From Alphaproteobacteria bacterium (GTDB lineage: Bacteria; Pseudomonadota; Alphaproteobacteria; CALKHQ01), in the NCBI GenBank assembly GCA_041396705.1, contig JAWKYB010000006.1, positions 246,993 through 310,992 of the forward strand: a stretch of 64,000 bases of DNA. Direction: 5' to 3'. Each line of letters opens with the position of its first letter. Within the stretch, counting starts at the first letter, position 1. A program made the position numbers and the translations under genes. The notes under the pieces are model-generated. The model was not told where the DNA came from. It saw nothing but the letters and a program-made list of their open reading frames with translations, and did not search any database. This document shows positions 47,426 through 56,047 of the stretch, one piece after another.

Positions 47426-48541
47426 TCACGCCGCGTCGGCCTTGACCCCCGATTTCGCCGCCGCGCCGCCGTCGGCGGCGCCGGCCCACAGCGCGGCCGT
47501 CGCGGCATGCTTGACCAGTTCCGCCTTGTCGCGGCGACAGACCAGGATGGCGTCGTCGCTCTCGACCACGATCAGGTCATCGACGCCGACCAGCGCCACC
47601 GGCTTGGCGGTGTGCGCATAGCAGTTGCGGCTGTCGTGCACGAAGCCGCGGCCGACGATGGCGTTGCCGGCCTCGTCCTTGTCGCCGAGGTCCCAGATCG
47701 CCGCCCAGGAGCCGATGTCGCTCCAGTCCGCGTCCAGCGGCGCGACGACCGCGCGATCGGTGCGTTCCATCACCGCGTAGTCGATCGAGATCGCAGTGGC
47801 GGCATCGAATTCCGCCGCCGCCGGCACCGCCGTGTCGCCCTTGGCAGTGCGGCCCTGCCAGGCCGCCGTCACCGGCCCGGCCACCTCCGGCGCATAGCGC
47901 TCGATCTCCGCCAGGATCCGGTCGACGGCGAACACGAACATGCCGCTGTTCCAGTAATAGCCGCCGTCGGCGAGGAAGCGCTCGGCGCGGGCGCGATCCG
48001 GCTTCTCCAGGAACGCGGCGACCGACACCACGCCGGTCACGCCGTCGATGCCGCTGCCGCTGCGGATGTAGCCGTAGCCGGTGTGCGGCGACGCCGGCCG
48101 CACGCCGAAGGTGGCGAGATAGCCCTTGCGCGCCGCGTCGGCGGCGACCCGGGTCGCCACCGCCAGCGCCGCGACGTCGCCGATCATGTGATCCGACGGC
48201 ATCACCCACATCGCCGCGCCCGGACGCGCGGCCTGCAGGAAGTGGGCGGCCAGCGCGATGGCCGGGGCGGTGTTGCGCGGGCACGGCTCCTCGATGATGC
48301 ACAGCGGCCGCACCCCGATCTCGGCGAGCTGCCGGCGGACGAGCGCACCGTGTGCGGCGCCGGTCACCACCACCGGTTCGCCGGCGCCCGCCTGGGTCGC
48401 GCGCAGAACGGTCTGCTGCAGCAGTGTCTGCGTCCCGGTCAGCACATGGAACTGCTTCGGCCGCGCGCTGCGCGACAGCGGCCACAGCCGCGTGCCCGCA
48501 CCGCCGCACAGGATCACCGGAATCAGGTCGCTCGCCGGCAT
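47426..48541 (-). CDS. manC: Mannose-1-phosphate guanylyltransferase (single domain, AlgA/ManC type)
   Basis: 371 residues from the ATG at 48541, 9 nt after GGGAG. Nucleotidyltransferase motifs are present: LCGGAGTRLWPLSRSARPKQ, the FLEKPD sugar-binding motif, YYWNSGMFVF and DWSDIGSW. It makes GDP-mannose from mannose-1-phosphate and GTP. Bifunctional AlgA of Pseudomonas is about 480 aa because of a C-terminal cupin phosphomannose isomerase; here the chain ends soon after VVESDDAILVCRRD with a short alanine-rich tail, so the isomerase half is absent. In the cluster the AGE-family isomerase at 36673 may take over that step. It is placed between alg44 and algG. Confidence 0.9.
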   Translation of the reverse strand: MPASDLIPVILCGGAGTRLWPLSRSARPKQFHVLTGTQTLLQQTVLRATQAGAGEPVVVTGAAHGALVRRQLAEIGVRPLCIIEEPCPRNTAPAIALAAHFLQAARPGAAMWVMPSDHMIGDVAALAVATRVAADAARKGYLATFGVRPASPHTGYGYIRSGSGIDGVTGVVSVAAFLEKPDRARAERFLADGGYYWNSGMFVFAVDRILAEIERYAPEVAGPVTAAWQGRTAKGDTAVPAAAEFDAATAISIDYAVMERTDRAVVAPLDADWSDIGSWAAIWDLGDKDEAGNAIVGRGFVHDSRNCYAHTAKPVALVGVDDLIVVESDDAILVCRRDKAELVKHAATAALWAGAADGGAAAKSGVKADAA

Positions 48542-48635
48542 CGCTCTCACTCCCCTGCCGCCAGGTGCGCCCGCGACACGCCGATGCGCGTCGCGACCGC
48601 GGCAGCGAAGGATAGCACCGACTGTGAACGAGGCG

Positions 48636-49748
48636 TCATGCGCCACCGCCGGTCAGCTTGCCGAGCCAGCTGTCGCCGAACACGTCGATGCGCACGCCGA
48701 CCGGCTTGCCGATCCAGTCGACCGGTACCGGCTGGTCCGGCACGATGGTCACCTCGGCTGTGACCACCGCCTCGGCGTCCATCAGCGGCTGGCCGAGCTC
48801 GGTCAGCTGGCGGCGCAGGTCGACCTTGGCGATGTGCCCGCCATAGCTGCCGTCGACCGCGGCGAAAGTCAGCGCCGCCGGCTCGCCCTCGCGCAGGCGC
48901 ATGGCATCGTCGTAGGGGATCAGCGCCGAGATGCGCGTCTGCGCACCCTCCGGCGCCAGCAGCAGCAGCGACGCGTCGACGCCGACCTGGCTGTCGTCGC
49001 TGGACAGGACGTCGACCACGCTGCAATCGCACGGGCTGTCGACGTAGAACACGGAGCCGCCCGGCGTCGTCACCGTGGCCAGCGGCTGGCCGGCCTCGAC
49101 CGTGCCCGCGCCGACCGCGGCGCCGTAGGCCAGCCGCCCGCCCTGCGGCGCGGCGATGTGGATCAGGTCGGTGGTCACCACCGCGCTGTGCGCGTCGATC
49201 ACGTACATCCGCTCGTAGGCGCTGCCGGCGATCAGGGCGAGCAGACCGAGGCTGACCGCGGCCACCGCCGTGCCGAACAGCCAGCCGCGGGCGCGCTGCC
49301 ACCAGCGCTCGCGGTCGGTCAGCTTCGGCACCTGCTTGACGGCGATGAAGTTGTCGCGCCGCGCGATGTCGAACAGGTCGCCGACCTGCACGATCTCGCC
49401 CGACAGATAGGCGTCGACCATGAACTGCAGGACCGAAAGCTGCTGCGGGGTCTGGTCGACCAGGCGGCAGCCGATCCGCCCCGTCGCGTCGCTGACATAG
49501 ACCACCTCGAAGCGGACCTTGAGATCGAACTCGAACTCGGCGAAGGCCAGGACAAGGCGCGCGTTGTAGCTGTGCCCCTCCGGCAGGCTGAGCGCCGACG
49601 CCGGCAGCGAGAAGCCGGCAACCGACCAGTCCTGCACGTTGTAGCGCTGGCCGGCGATCTCCACGATCAGCGGCACCCGCAAGCGAACATGCTGGCGCTG
49701 CCGTTCGGCCTCGTGGACCACAAGCGGTGCGGGCTGCATCTGGTTCAT
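48636..49748 (-). CDS. alg44: Alg44-like alginate co-polymerase (PilZ + membrane-fusion-like)
   Basis: 370 residues from the ATG at 49748. The N-terminal PilZ domain has the c-di-GMP motifs RxxxR (Arg18, Arg22 in RQHVR) and DxSxxG (Asp40, Ser42, Gly45 in DWSVAG), as in Pseudomonas Alg44. One transmembrane helix (WLFGTAVAAVSLGLLALIAG) is followed by a periplasmic HlyD/MFP-like beta-barrel part (VTTDLIHIAAPQGGRLAYGA). Alg44 binds c-di-GMP and activates Alg8. The conserved residues imply that alginate polymerisation here is also c-di-GMP controlled. The gene starts 1 bp after the alg8 stop. Confidence 0.92.
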   Translation of the reverse strand: MNQMQPAPLVVHEAERQRQHVRLRVPLIVEIAGQRYNVQDWSVAGFSLPASALSLPEGHSYNARLVLAFAEFEFDLKVRFEVVYVSDATGRIGCRLVDQTPQQLSVLQFMVDAYLSGEIVQVGDLFDIARRDNFIAVKQVPKLTDRERWWQRARGWLFGTAVAAVSLGLLALIAGSAYERMYVIDAHSAVVTTDLIHIAAPQGGRLAYGAAVGAGTVEAGQPLATVTTPGGSVFYVDSPCDCSVVDVLSSDDSQVGVDASLLLLAPEGAQTRISALIPYDDAMRLREGEPAALTFAAVDGSYGGHIAKVDLRRQLTELGQPLMDAEAVVTAEVTIVPDQPVPVDWIGKPVGVRIDVFGDSWLGKLTGGGA

Positions 49749-49749
49749 G

Positions 49750-51279
49750 TCAAATCCCAAGCCTGTATTGCCAGAAGCCGACATCTGGCAGGGTCAGAAT
49801 GTTCAGAAGGAAGGTCACGACGACGATAAGGAGAACCAGCGACAGGCCGTGCATGTACGCAGACGACAGCGCCATCCAGCGCGCACGGACGCGGCCGATA
49901 TTGCGATCCGCCGTGGTCTTCTGCCGCGTCCACCGCTGCCGGTCGAGGCGGAACAGGATCACGGTCTTCACGACCGAGCCGACGATCTGGTTGTAGTAGA
50001 GCAGGAACGGATAGGCCGCCGAGACGGACTTGCGGGCGCTGAGCAGGCTGAGGGTCAGTACGTAGCGGGTGAAGCCGATCCAGGCGATGTAGTAGATCAG
50101 CGCGAACGGCGTCACCAGGAAGGTGGCGAGCACCACGCCGACCGGCCCGATCAGCGTGGTCCACATCGACAGCCGCTGGTCGACCACGCACCACCAGGTG
50201 AACAGGCCCATCGGCTTCGGCCCCAGCATGATGGCGCGCGCGTTGGTGCGCAGCATGTTGCCGAACCAGCGCCTCATCAGCACCACCGCGGCGCGGTGGA
50301 AGCTGGGGTCGGGCGGCGTCTCGATCGTCACCACCAGCGCGTCGGGGATGTACAGCATCTCGTAGCCGCGCTTCAGCATCCAGAACCAGCTCGACTTGTC
50401 GTCGCCGGTCAGGAAGCGGAAACGGCCGAGGCGCCAATGGTCGATCCAGTCCATCTCCACCGCGGCGATGAACGTGGGGTCGGTCAGCAGGTCGGCGCGG
50501 AACATCGACATCCGCCCGGTCAGCGTCAGCACGCGCCGCGACAGGCCCACCGAGGACATGCCGATGTGGCGCTGGGCGAAGCGCATCGAATACCAGTTGC
50601 GGAACACCGGCCGGCCCTCGACCTCGCAGATCTCGTCGGTGGTCAGCGCCCCAAGCTTCGGGCGCAGGGCGAAGAACGGCACGCACTTGGCCAGCAGACC
50701 CGGCGTCAGCATGCTGTCGCCGTCGATCACCGCCGCGATCGCGCCCGGCGGCGGCCGGTGCATCGAGATCGCGCGGAAGGCGGAGGCGAGGCCGTCGCGC
50801 TTGCCGGTGCCGGCGACGCGCACGCAGATCAGCCGCACATGCGCCGGCGGCCGCAGGCTGTTGAACAGCGCCTTCATCAGCCGCTGGTCGGCCATTTCCA
50901 CCACCGACGCCACCACGGTCGCCGGGGCGCCGTAGCGCACCGCCTCCTCGATCACCGAGCGGTAGACCCGTCGCGTGGTCTCGCTGTCGATGCGGAAGCT
51001 GGTCACCAGCAGGTAGATGTGCGGCGGCAGCCGGGTCGCGGCGATGGCGTCGGCGGCACGGCGCCAGCGCGGAAACACCATCAGGCGATAGATCAGCGAG
51101 CGCACGAAGTGCAGCGCGCCCCAGGAGTAGCGCCACAGGCCGACGCCGCCGAGCAGCAGCACGAACTGGGTCGAGGCCGGGTCGAGCACGACCGGCGGCA
51201 ACTGCAGCACCAACGCCGTCAGCCCCAGCACATACAGCGCATGGCCGGCCTTGTTCGACAGATGCCCCACCCTCGTCAT
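49750..51279 (-). CDS. alg8: Alg8 alginate polymerase (GT2 glycosyltransferase)
   Basis: 509 residues (494 in Pseudomonas). Membrane helices flank a cytosolic GT2 domain. Catalytic features are AVIDGDSMLTPG (DxD), the acceptor-site Asp in FLTGDDKSSWFWML, and the RRWFGNMLR (Q/RxxRW-like) product motif. Several C-terminal helices follow (VGVVLATFLVTPFALIYYIA). Alg8 polymerises GDP-mannuronate into poly-mannuronate while moving it through the inner membrane, with Alg44 as partner. The gene lies 105 bp downstream of algD. Confidence 0.94.
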   Translation of the reverse strand: MTRVGHLSNKAGHALYVLGLTALVLQLPPVVLDPASTQFVLLLGGVGLWRYSWGALHFVRSLIYRLMVFPRWRRAADAIAATRLPPHIYLLVTSFRIDSETTRRVYRSVIEEAVRYGAPATVVASVVEMADQRLMKALFNSLRPPAHVRLICVRVAGTGKRDGLASAFRAISMHRPPPGAIAAVIDGDSMLTPGLLAKCVPFFALRPKLGALTTDEICEVEGRPVFRNWYSMRFAQRHIGMSSVGLSRRVLTLTGRMSMFRADLLTDPTFIAAVEMDWIDHWRLGRFRFLTGDDKSSWFWMLKRGYEMLYIPDALVVTIETPPDPSFHRAAVVLMRRWFGNMLRTNARAIMLGPKPMGLFTWWCVVDQRLSMWTTLIGPVGVVLATFLVTPFALIYYIAWIGFTRYVLTLSLLSARKSVSAAYPFLLYYNQIVGSVVKTVILFRLDRQRWTRQKTTADRNIGRVRARWMALSSAYMHGLSLVLLIVVVTFLLNILTLPDVGFWQYRLGI

Positions 51280-51384
51280 CGGACTGCGTCGCTCCGTTGC
51301 GCCGTCTCGGTCCGGTCCCGCCAGGCGGCCATGCCGGCCGCCTGCCGCATCGGCTTGGTCTTCCGGTCCCGCGCCTTGCCGCGG

Positions 51385-52698
51385 TTACCAGCAGATCCCG
51401 TTGTACTGGCCGTTGCTGGCGAGTTCCTGCCGCACCCGGACCAGGTCGATCACGGTCTGGTCCTTGGCGGCACGGTCGGCGGCGGCCGCGAAATCGCGGT
51501 CGCCATTGCCGACGATGATGACGTCGGCGTGGTCGTAGACCTCGTCGAGGCTGTCGACCATCATCGACGACAGGTGCGCCAGATGGGTCGCCGCATAGTC
51601 GCGGTTGGCGCCGACCAGCCGCGGGATCTGGATGTTGCGGTCGAAGATGCGCAGCTCGTAACCCTTGCCGTACAGCCGTTCGGCCAGTTCGACCAGCGGG
51701 CTTTCGCGCAGGTCGTCGGTCCCCGACTTGAAGGTCAGACCCAGCATGCCGACGCGGCGCCGCCCGGTGCTCTCGACCATGTCGAAGGCCTTGCGGATCT
51801 GCAGCTCGTTGGCCTGCAGCACCGCGTCGAACAACGGGGTGGCGACATCGTTGCGCCGGCCCAGCGCGCGCAGGGCGCGCAGGTCCTTCGGCAGGCACGA
51901 CCCGCCGAACGCGAAGCCGGGGCGCATATAGGCCGGCGAGATGTTCAGCCGGCGGTCCTGGCAGACCACGTCCATCACCTTGTGGCCGTCGATCCCGGCC
52001 GACTTGCACAGGTTGCCGACCTCGTTGGCGAAGGCGATCTTGGTCGCATGCCAGGCGTTGTTGGCATATTTCACCGCTTCCGCGGTCTTGATGTCGGTCA
52101 GCACCTCGCGGCTTTCGATGCGGGCGTTCAGCGCGCGCAGGCGCCGCAGCGTCTCCTCGTCCTCATGCCCGATCAGGATGATCGCCGGGTTGCCGTAGTC
52201 GTCCAGCGCCGTGCTCTCGCGCAGGAACTCCGGGTAGATCGCGATGCCGAAGTCCTTGCCGGCGCGCATGCCGGAATGGCGCTCCAGCGTCGGAATCACG
52301 GTGCCGTACATCGAGCCCGGCAGCATCGTGCTGCGCACCACCACCGAGTAATAGCCCGCGCGCTCGCGCAGGGCCGCGCCGATCTGGGCGCAGACCTGCT
52401 CGACATAGCCGAGATTGAGGTCGCCGTTGGCCAGGCTCGGCGTGCCCACGCAGATCAGGCAAAGGTCGGTGGCGTGCACCGCCGCCGCCGCGTCGCCGGT
52501 GGCCCGCAGCCGGCCGCCCTGCACCCCGGCGCGAATCAGTTCGGGCAGGCCGGCCTCGACGATGGGCGACTGCCCTTCGTTGATCAGGTCGACCTTGGCC
52601 TGGGTCACGTCGACCAGGGTAACGTCGAAGCCCTGGCTGGCGATGCAGGCTCCGCTGACCGAACCGACATAGCCGGCACCAAAAACCGCGATCTTCAC
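51385..52698 (-). CDS. algD: GDP-mannose 6-dehydrogenase AlgD
   Basis: 437 residues from a GTG at 52698 with GGAGG 8 nt upstream; the ATG at 52713 has no ribosome site and would add five residues beyond the AlgD start. The NAD-binding motif is AVFGAGYVGSV. The catalytic Cys268 lies in GFAFGGSCLPKD at the same number as in Pseudomonas AlgD (436 aa), with YPEFLRES, KYANNAWHATK and TFKSGTDDLRESPLVELA. The C-terminus NGICW matches the AlgD GICW end. It makes GDP-mannuronic acid, the committed alginate precursor. It is the first gene of the long minus-strand operon, so the AT-rich region upstream should hold the main promoter. Confidence 0.96.
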   Translation of the reverse strand: MKIAVFGAGYVGSVSGACIASQGFDVTLVDVTQAKVDLINEGQSPIVEAGLPELIRAGVQGGRLRATGDAAAAVHATDLCLICVGTPSLANGDLNLGYVEQVCAQIGAALRERAGYYSVVVRSTMLPGSMYGTVIPTLERHSGMRAGKDFGIAIYPEFLRESTALDDYGNPAIILIGHEDEETLRRLRALNARIESREVLTDIKTAEAVKYANNAWHATKIAFANEVGNLCKSAGIDGHKVMDVVCQDRRLNISPAYMRPGFAFGGSCLPKDLRALRALGRRNDVATPLFDAVLQANELQIRKAFDMVESTGRRRVGMLGLTFKSGTDDLRESPLVELAERLYGKGYELRIFDRNIQIPRLVGANRDYAATHLAHLSSMMVDSLDEVYDHADVIIVGNGDRDFAAAADRAAKDQTVIDLVRVRQELASNGQYNGICW

Positions 52699-53395
52699 CT
52701 CACCGACCTCCATCACGCTGCACCGCACAAATCGGCAGCCACGTTTTTGCGCATTGCAGCGAATGACATCACATGGCCCGGCATCGCGTCAACCCGGCAA
52801 TCTCAGTTTTTCTTCTGATTACAACAAAATGCCATGATCGTTTACTCCAACAAGCATCGCATGATCTTGTTTCATTTGATTGTTACACGGATTGGTAAAG
52901 TTATTAACCATTTCAGTATTGAAGTCGTTAACAAATTATGTTCGTATGGAGAAAAAACGTGCTCATCTCGTCGTTAACTGTGACAATCTGCGTGAACAAT
53001 CCGTAAAAGGCAAAAACCTATCGGTTTGTTTGAAGTGTAATCTCGGACTTCTTCCTATTTTTCGAGAAAACATGCGATTTAGTAAAGATTGCCAATCGTT
53101 CTATTCTATTTGTTACTGGCTTTTTATGAAACAAATGTAATACTGTACCCATCTCATATCGGATAATCTGGCATTGTGCGTCGCACAAATGCAACGCCCG
53201 GACACCCGGCCGAAGAACGCCGGCAGCAACAAAGAACGGGACAGGTAAGGCTTGCACCACCGGGCCACTTCGCAGGCGGGCCGACCCGCCGGGCGCATCG
53301 CGCGGCAGCGGCCGCAGGCCGTGTTCGCGCCGGGCCGCCGAGCCGCCGCCAGTGCCGTCGACCGCCATCGCAGGTGACCGCGCCGACGCCCGCCC
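52699..53395. promoter_or_regulatory. AT-rich divergent regulatory region between algD and algI
   Basis: 697 bp with no convincing gene. The core at 52790-53165 is about 28-40% GC (one 60-nt line counts 17 G/C) in a roughly 70% GC genome. It separates algD (minus) from algI (plus) and so should hold both promoters and their control sites. A palindrome lies at 53174-53188, and the half-site CGCACAAAT occurs both there and at 52724-52732 near algD. The part at 53200-53395 returns to normal GC and holds nothing recognisable. No AlgU-type or sigma-54 promoter could be identified. Confidence 0.6.
53174..53188. promoter_or_regulatory. Candidate operator palindrome upstream of algI
   Basis: TTGTGCGTCGCACAA is a perfect 15-bp inverted repeat (7-bp arms, one central base). 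It lies 208 bp before the algI start, at the edge of the AT-rich core. A CGCACAAAT half-site recurs at 52724-52732, 26 bp upstream of the algD start. Together they suggest one regulator touching both sides. The regulator is unknown. Confidence 0.4.
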
Positions 53396-54802
53396 ATGGT
53401 CTTCAGTTCCCACATCTTCCTGTTCGCGTTCCTGCCGGCCTTCCTGGCCTGCTACTTCCTGGCGCCGGCACGCTTCCGCAACGGCATCATCCTGCTGTTC
53501 AGCTGGGTGTTCTACGGCTGGTGGCGGCTCGACTTCCTGCTGCTGATGATCGCGGTGATCGCCTGGTGCTTCGTCGTCGGCCAGCGCCTGGCGGCCAGCG
53601 AGGGGGCGGCCCGCAAGCGCTGGCTGGCGCTCGGCGTCGCCGGCTGCCTGGCCGTGCTCGGCTATTTCAAATACTTCAACTTCGGCGTCGAGGCGCTGTC
53701 GGACGCCTATGCCGCGATCGGCGGCGCGCCGTTCACGCTGTGGCACGTCATCCTGCCGATCGGCATCTCGTTCTATGTGTTCCAGTCGATCAGCTACCTG
53801 ATCGACGTGCACCGCGGCGACGCGCCGGCGGCGCGCGACTTCCTGTCGTTCGGCGCCTTCATCTCGCTGTTCCCGCAGCTGATCGCCGGGCCGATCCTGC
53901 GCTACAAGGACCTGGTCGACCAGTTCGAGAGCCGCACCCATTCGTGGGTGCTGTTCGGCGAGGGCGCGCACCGCTTCGCCATCGGTTTCTGCAAGAAGGT
54001 GCTGATCGCCGACACCGTCGCGCCGATTGCCGACTATGCCTTCGCGCTGCCCGACCCGTCCTTCGCCACGTCCTGGCTCGGCGCGTTGGCCTATGCCATC
54101 CAGCTCTACTTCGACTTCTCCGGCTATTCCGACATGGCGATCGGGCTGGGCATGATGCTGGGCTTCCGGCTGCTGGAGAATTTCCGCCAGCCCTATGTCA
54201 GCAGTTCGATCACCGAGTTCTGGCGGCGCTGGCACATCAGCCTGTCGAACTGGCTGCGCGACTATCTGTACATCCCGCTGGGCGGCAACCGGCGCGGCCG
54301 CGTGCGCACCTATGTCAACCTTTTGCTGACCATGCTGCTGGGCGGGGCCTGGCACGGCGCCAACTGGACCTTCGTCGTCTGGGGCGCCTGGCACGGCAGC
54401 CTGCTGGCGCTGGAGCGGCTGGCGCTCGGCCGCGGCCGCCGCAACCCCTATGGCCTGATCGGCTGGCCGCTGACCATGCTGCTGGTGCTGATCGGCTGGG
54501 TGATGTTCCGCGCGCCGACGCTGGCCGAGGCCTTCGCCGTCTATCGCGGCATGGTCGGCGCCAACGGCTTCGCCACCGAGTTCGACCTGTGGCTGGAGAC
54601 CGACCGGCTGATGTATGCCACGCTGACGCTTGGCCTGGTGCTGGTCGCGGCGCCGCGGCTGCTGCGCGTCGAGGCGCGGCCGCCGGCCTGGCTGCCGGCC
54701 GGCCGCGTCGCCATGCGCTGGGCGATGATGCCGCTGTTCGTGCTGGCGGTGCTGAAGCTGACCGCGGCCAGCTACTCGCCTTTCCTCTATTTCCAGTTCT
54801 GA
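53396..54802 (+). CDS. algI: AlgI-type membrane-bound O-acyltransferase (MBOAT)
   Basis: 468 residues with about ten membrane helices. The start MVFSSHIFLFAFLPAFLACY is typical of AlgI. MBOAT residues are His280 in RRWHISLSNWLRDYLYIPLG and the essential His320 in LLGGAWHGANWTF (His322 in Pseudomonas AlgI). AlgI moves acetyl groups across the inner membrane to AlgJ/AlgX/AlgF for alginate O-acetylation. It is divergent from algD and followed by algJ after 16 bp. AlgI relatives also serve cellulose and peptidoglycan, but the context makes alginate the likely polymer. Confidence 0.94.
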   Translation: MVFSSHIFLFAFLPAFLACYFLAPARFRNGIILLFSWVFYGWWRLDFLLLMIAVIAWCFVVGQRLAASEGAARKRWLALGVAGCLAVLGYFKYFNFGVEALSDAYAAIGGAPFTLWHVILPIGISFYVFQSISYLIDVHRGDAPAARDFLSFGAFISLFPQLIAGPILRYKDLVDQFESRTHSWVLFGEGAHRFAIGFCKKVLIADTVAPIADYAFALPDPSFATSWLGALAYAIQLYFDFSGYSDMAIGLGMMLGFRLLENFRQPYVSSSITEFWRRWHISLSNWLRDYLYIPLGGNRRGRVRTYVNLLLTMLLGGAWHGANWTFVVWGAWHGSLLALERLALGRGRRNPYGLIGWPLTMLLVLIGWVMFRAPTLAEAFAVYRGMVGANGFATEFDLWLETDRLMYATLTLGLVLVAAPRLLRVEARPPAWLPAGRVAMRWAMMPLFVLAVLKLTAASYSPFLYFQF

Positions 54803-54818
54803 CCGGGAGGCGCGCGCC

Positions 54819-55976
54819 ATGATGCCCGACGACTCCTTCTTCGGCCCGCCCTGGCTGGCGCGGATCAATGCCGCGTTCATGGTGCTGGTGCTGATCGGCG
54901 GCCTCGCCGCGCTGGTCGCCACCGGCCTGCAGCGCAGCTGGCCCGGCACGGAGCTTTCCTTCGTCGACGGCGAATGGACCCTGCGCTACGAGCGCGGCAT
55001 GGACGACGGCTTCGCCACCCGCGACGCCGCGGTGACGACGTGGGGCGCAATCGAGTGGGGCCTGTTCGGCGAGGGCCGGCGCGGCGTCGTGCCCGGCCGC
55101 GACGGCTGGCTGTTCACGGTGGAGGAGTTCGAGCAGCCGGACGACGCCGAGGCCGCGATCGCCGCCAAACTTGCGGCCATCGTCGCGGCGCGCGACCGGC
55201 TGGCCGCCGCCGGCGTGCCGCGGCTGGTGGTCGCGCTGCTGCCGGACAAGTCGCGCGTCAATGCCGACATGCTCGATGCGATCCAGCGGCGGCCGGAGCA
55301 CGCCCAGCGCTATCAGGCCTTCCGCGGCGCGCTGCGCGAGGCCGGCATCGTCGCCCCCGACCTGCTGACCCCGCTGGCCGACGCCGCGGCGGCGGGCACC
55401 CAGACCCACATGCGCACCGACACGCACTGGACCCCGGCGGGCGCCGTCGTCGTCGCCGAGGCGCTGGCCGCCGCGATCGCCGCCGGCGACGACCCGCCGC
55501 CGAGCCTGGGCGCCGCCGCCTTCGCGACCGCCGAGCTGCCGCCGGCCGCGCACGACGGCGACCTGACCCGCTTCATCCCGCTTGGCCCGCTGCGCACGCT
55601 GCTGCTCGGCCCGCCGGAGGAGCTGGTGCAGCGGCAGACCGCCGCGGCGGACAGCACCGATGGCGGCGACGCCGACGCGCTGCTGTTCGGCGACGTGACC
55701 ATCCCCGCGGTCCTGGTCGGCACCAGCTACAGCGCGATGGACGAATGGAACTTCGACGGCGCGCTGCAGCAGGCGCTGGGCATGGACGTGCTGAACCTCG
55801 CCGACGAGGGCAAGGGGCCGATGGAGCCGATGGCGGCCTATCTGGCCAGTGACGCCCTGCGCGACAGCCCGCCCGAAATCGTGATCTGGGAGGTGCCGGA
55901 GCGATTCCTGCCGGTGGCCTACGATCTGCCGGCGGATGCCTTCGCGCAGCCGCCCGACGCCGCAGCGCTCGATTGA
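54819..55976 (+). CDS. algJ: AlgJ-like alginate O-acetyltransferase
   Basis: 385 residues; the ATG at 54819 follows GGGAGG at 8 nt. One N-terminal hydrophobic segment (AAFMVLVLIGGLAALVATGL) anchors it or serves as a signal. The SGNH-like domain has Asp201-x-His203 in RTDTHWTP and Ser303 in LVGTSYSAMDEW, with GRDGWLF near residue 95, all AlgJ/AlgX family marks. It has no C-terminal carbohydrate-binding module, which separates it from the AlgX at 32551. It probably receives acetyl groups from AlgI. It is the last gene of the plus-strand alginate unit; argD follows 71 bp later. Confidence 0.93.
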   Translation: MMPDDSFFGPPWLARINAAFMVLVLIGGLAALVATGLQRSWPGTELSFVDGEWTLRYERGMDDGFATRDAAVTTWGAIEWGLFGEGRRGVVPGRDGWLFTVEEFEQPDDAEAAIAAKLAAIVAARDRLAAAGVPRLVVALLPDKSRVNADMLDAIQRRPEHAQRYQAFRGALREAGIVAPDLLTPLADAAAAGTQTHMRTDTHWTPAGAVVVAEALAAAIAAGDDPPPSLGAAAFATAELPPAAHDGDLTRFIPLGPLRTLLLGPPEELVQRQTAAADSTDGGDADALLFGDVTIPAVLVGTSYSAMDEWNFDGALQQALGMDVLNLADEGKGPMEPMAAYLASDALRDSPPEIVIWEVPERFLPVAYDLPADAFAQPPDAAALD

Positions 55977-56047
55977 CAGGACCCCGCCAGCGCCGATACT
56001 GACCGGCCGCCGCGGATCGGCCGCGGCGCGTGCGTGAGGAGATTGTC

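Noticed and set aside
43184..48763. An 1859-codon plus-strand frame opposite algL, algG and the guanylyltransferase
   Set aside because: Arginine-rich shadow of the high-GC genes; it crosses three well-supported genes and has no recognisable domain.
52880..53140. An 86-codon frame in the AT-rich algD-algI gap
   Set aside because: Codon use is unlike the rest of the window, there is no ribosome site and no domain. It is most likely chance in AT-rich regulatory DNA, though a tiny acquired gene is not excluded.
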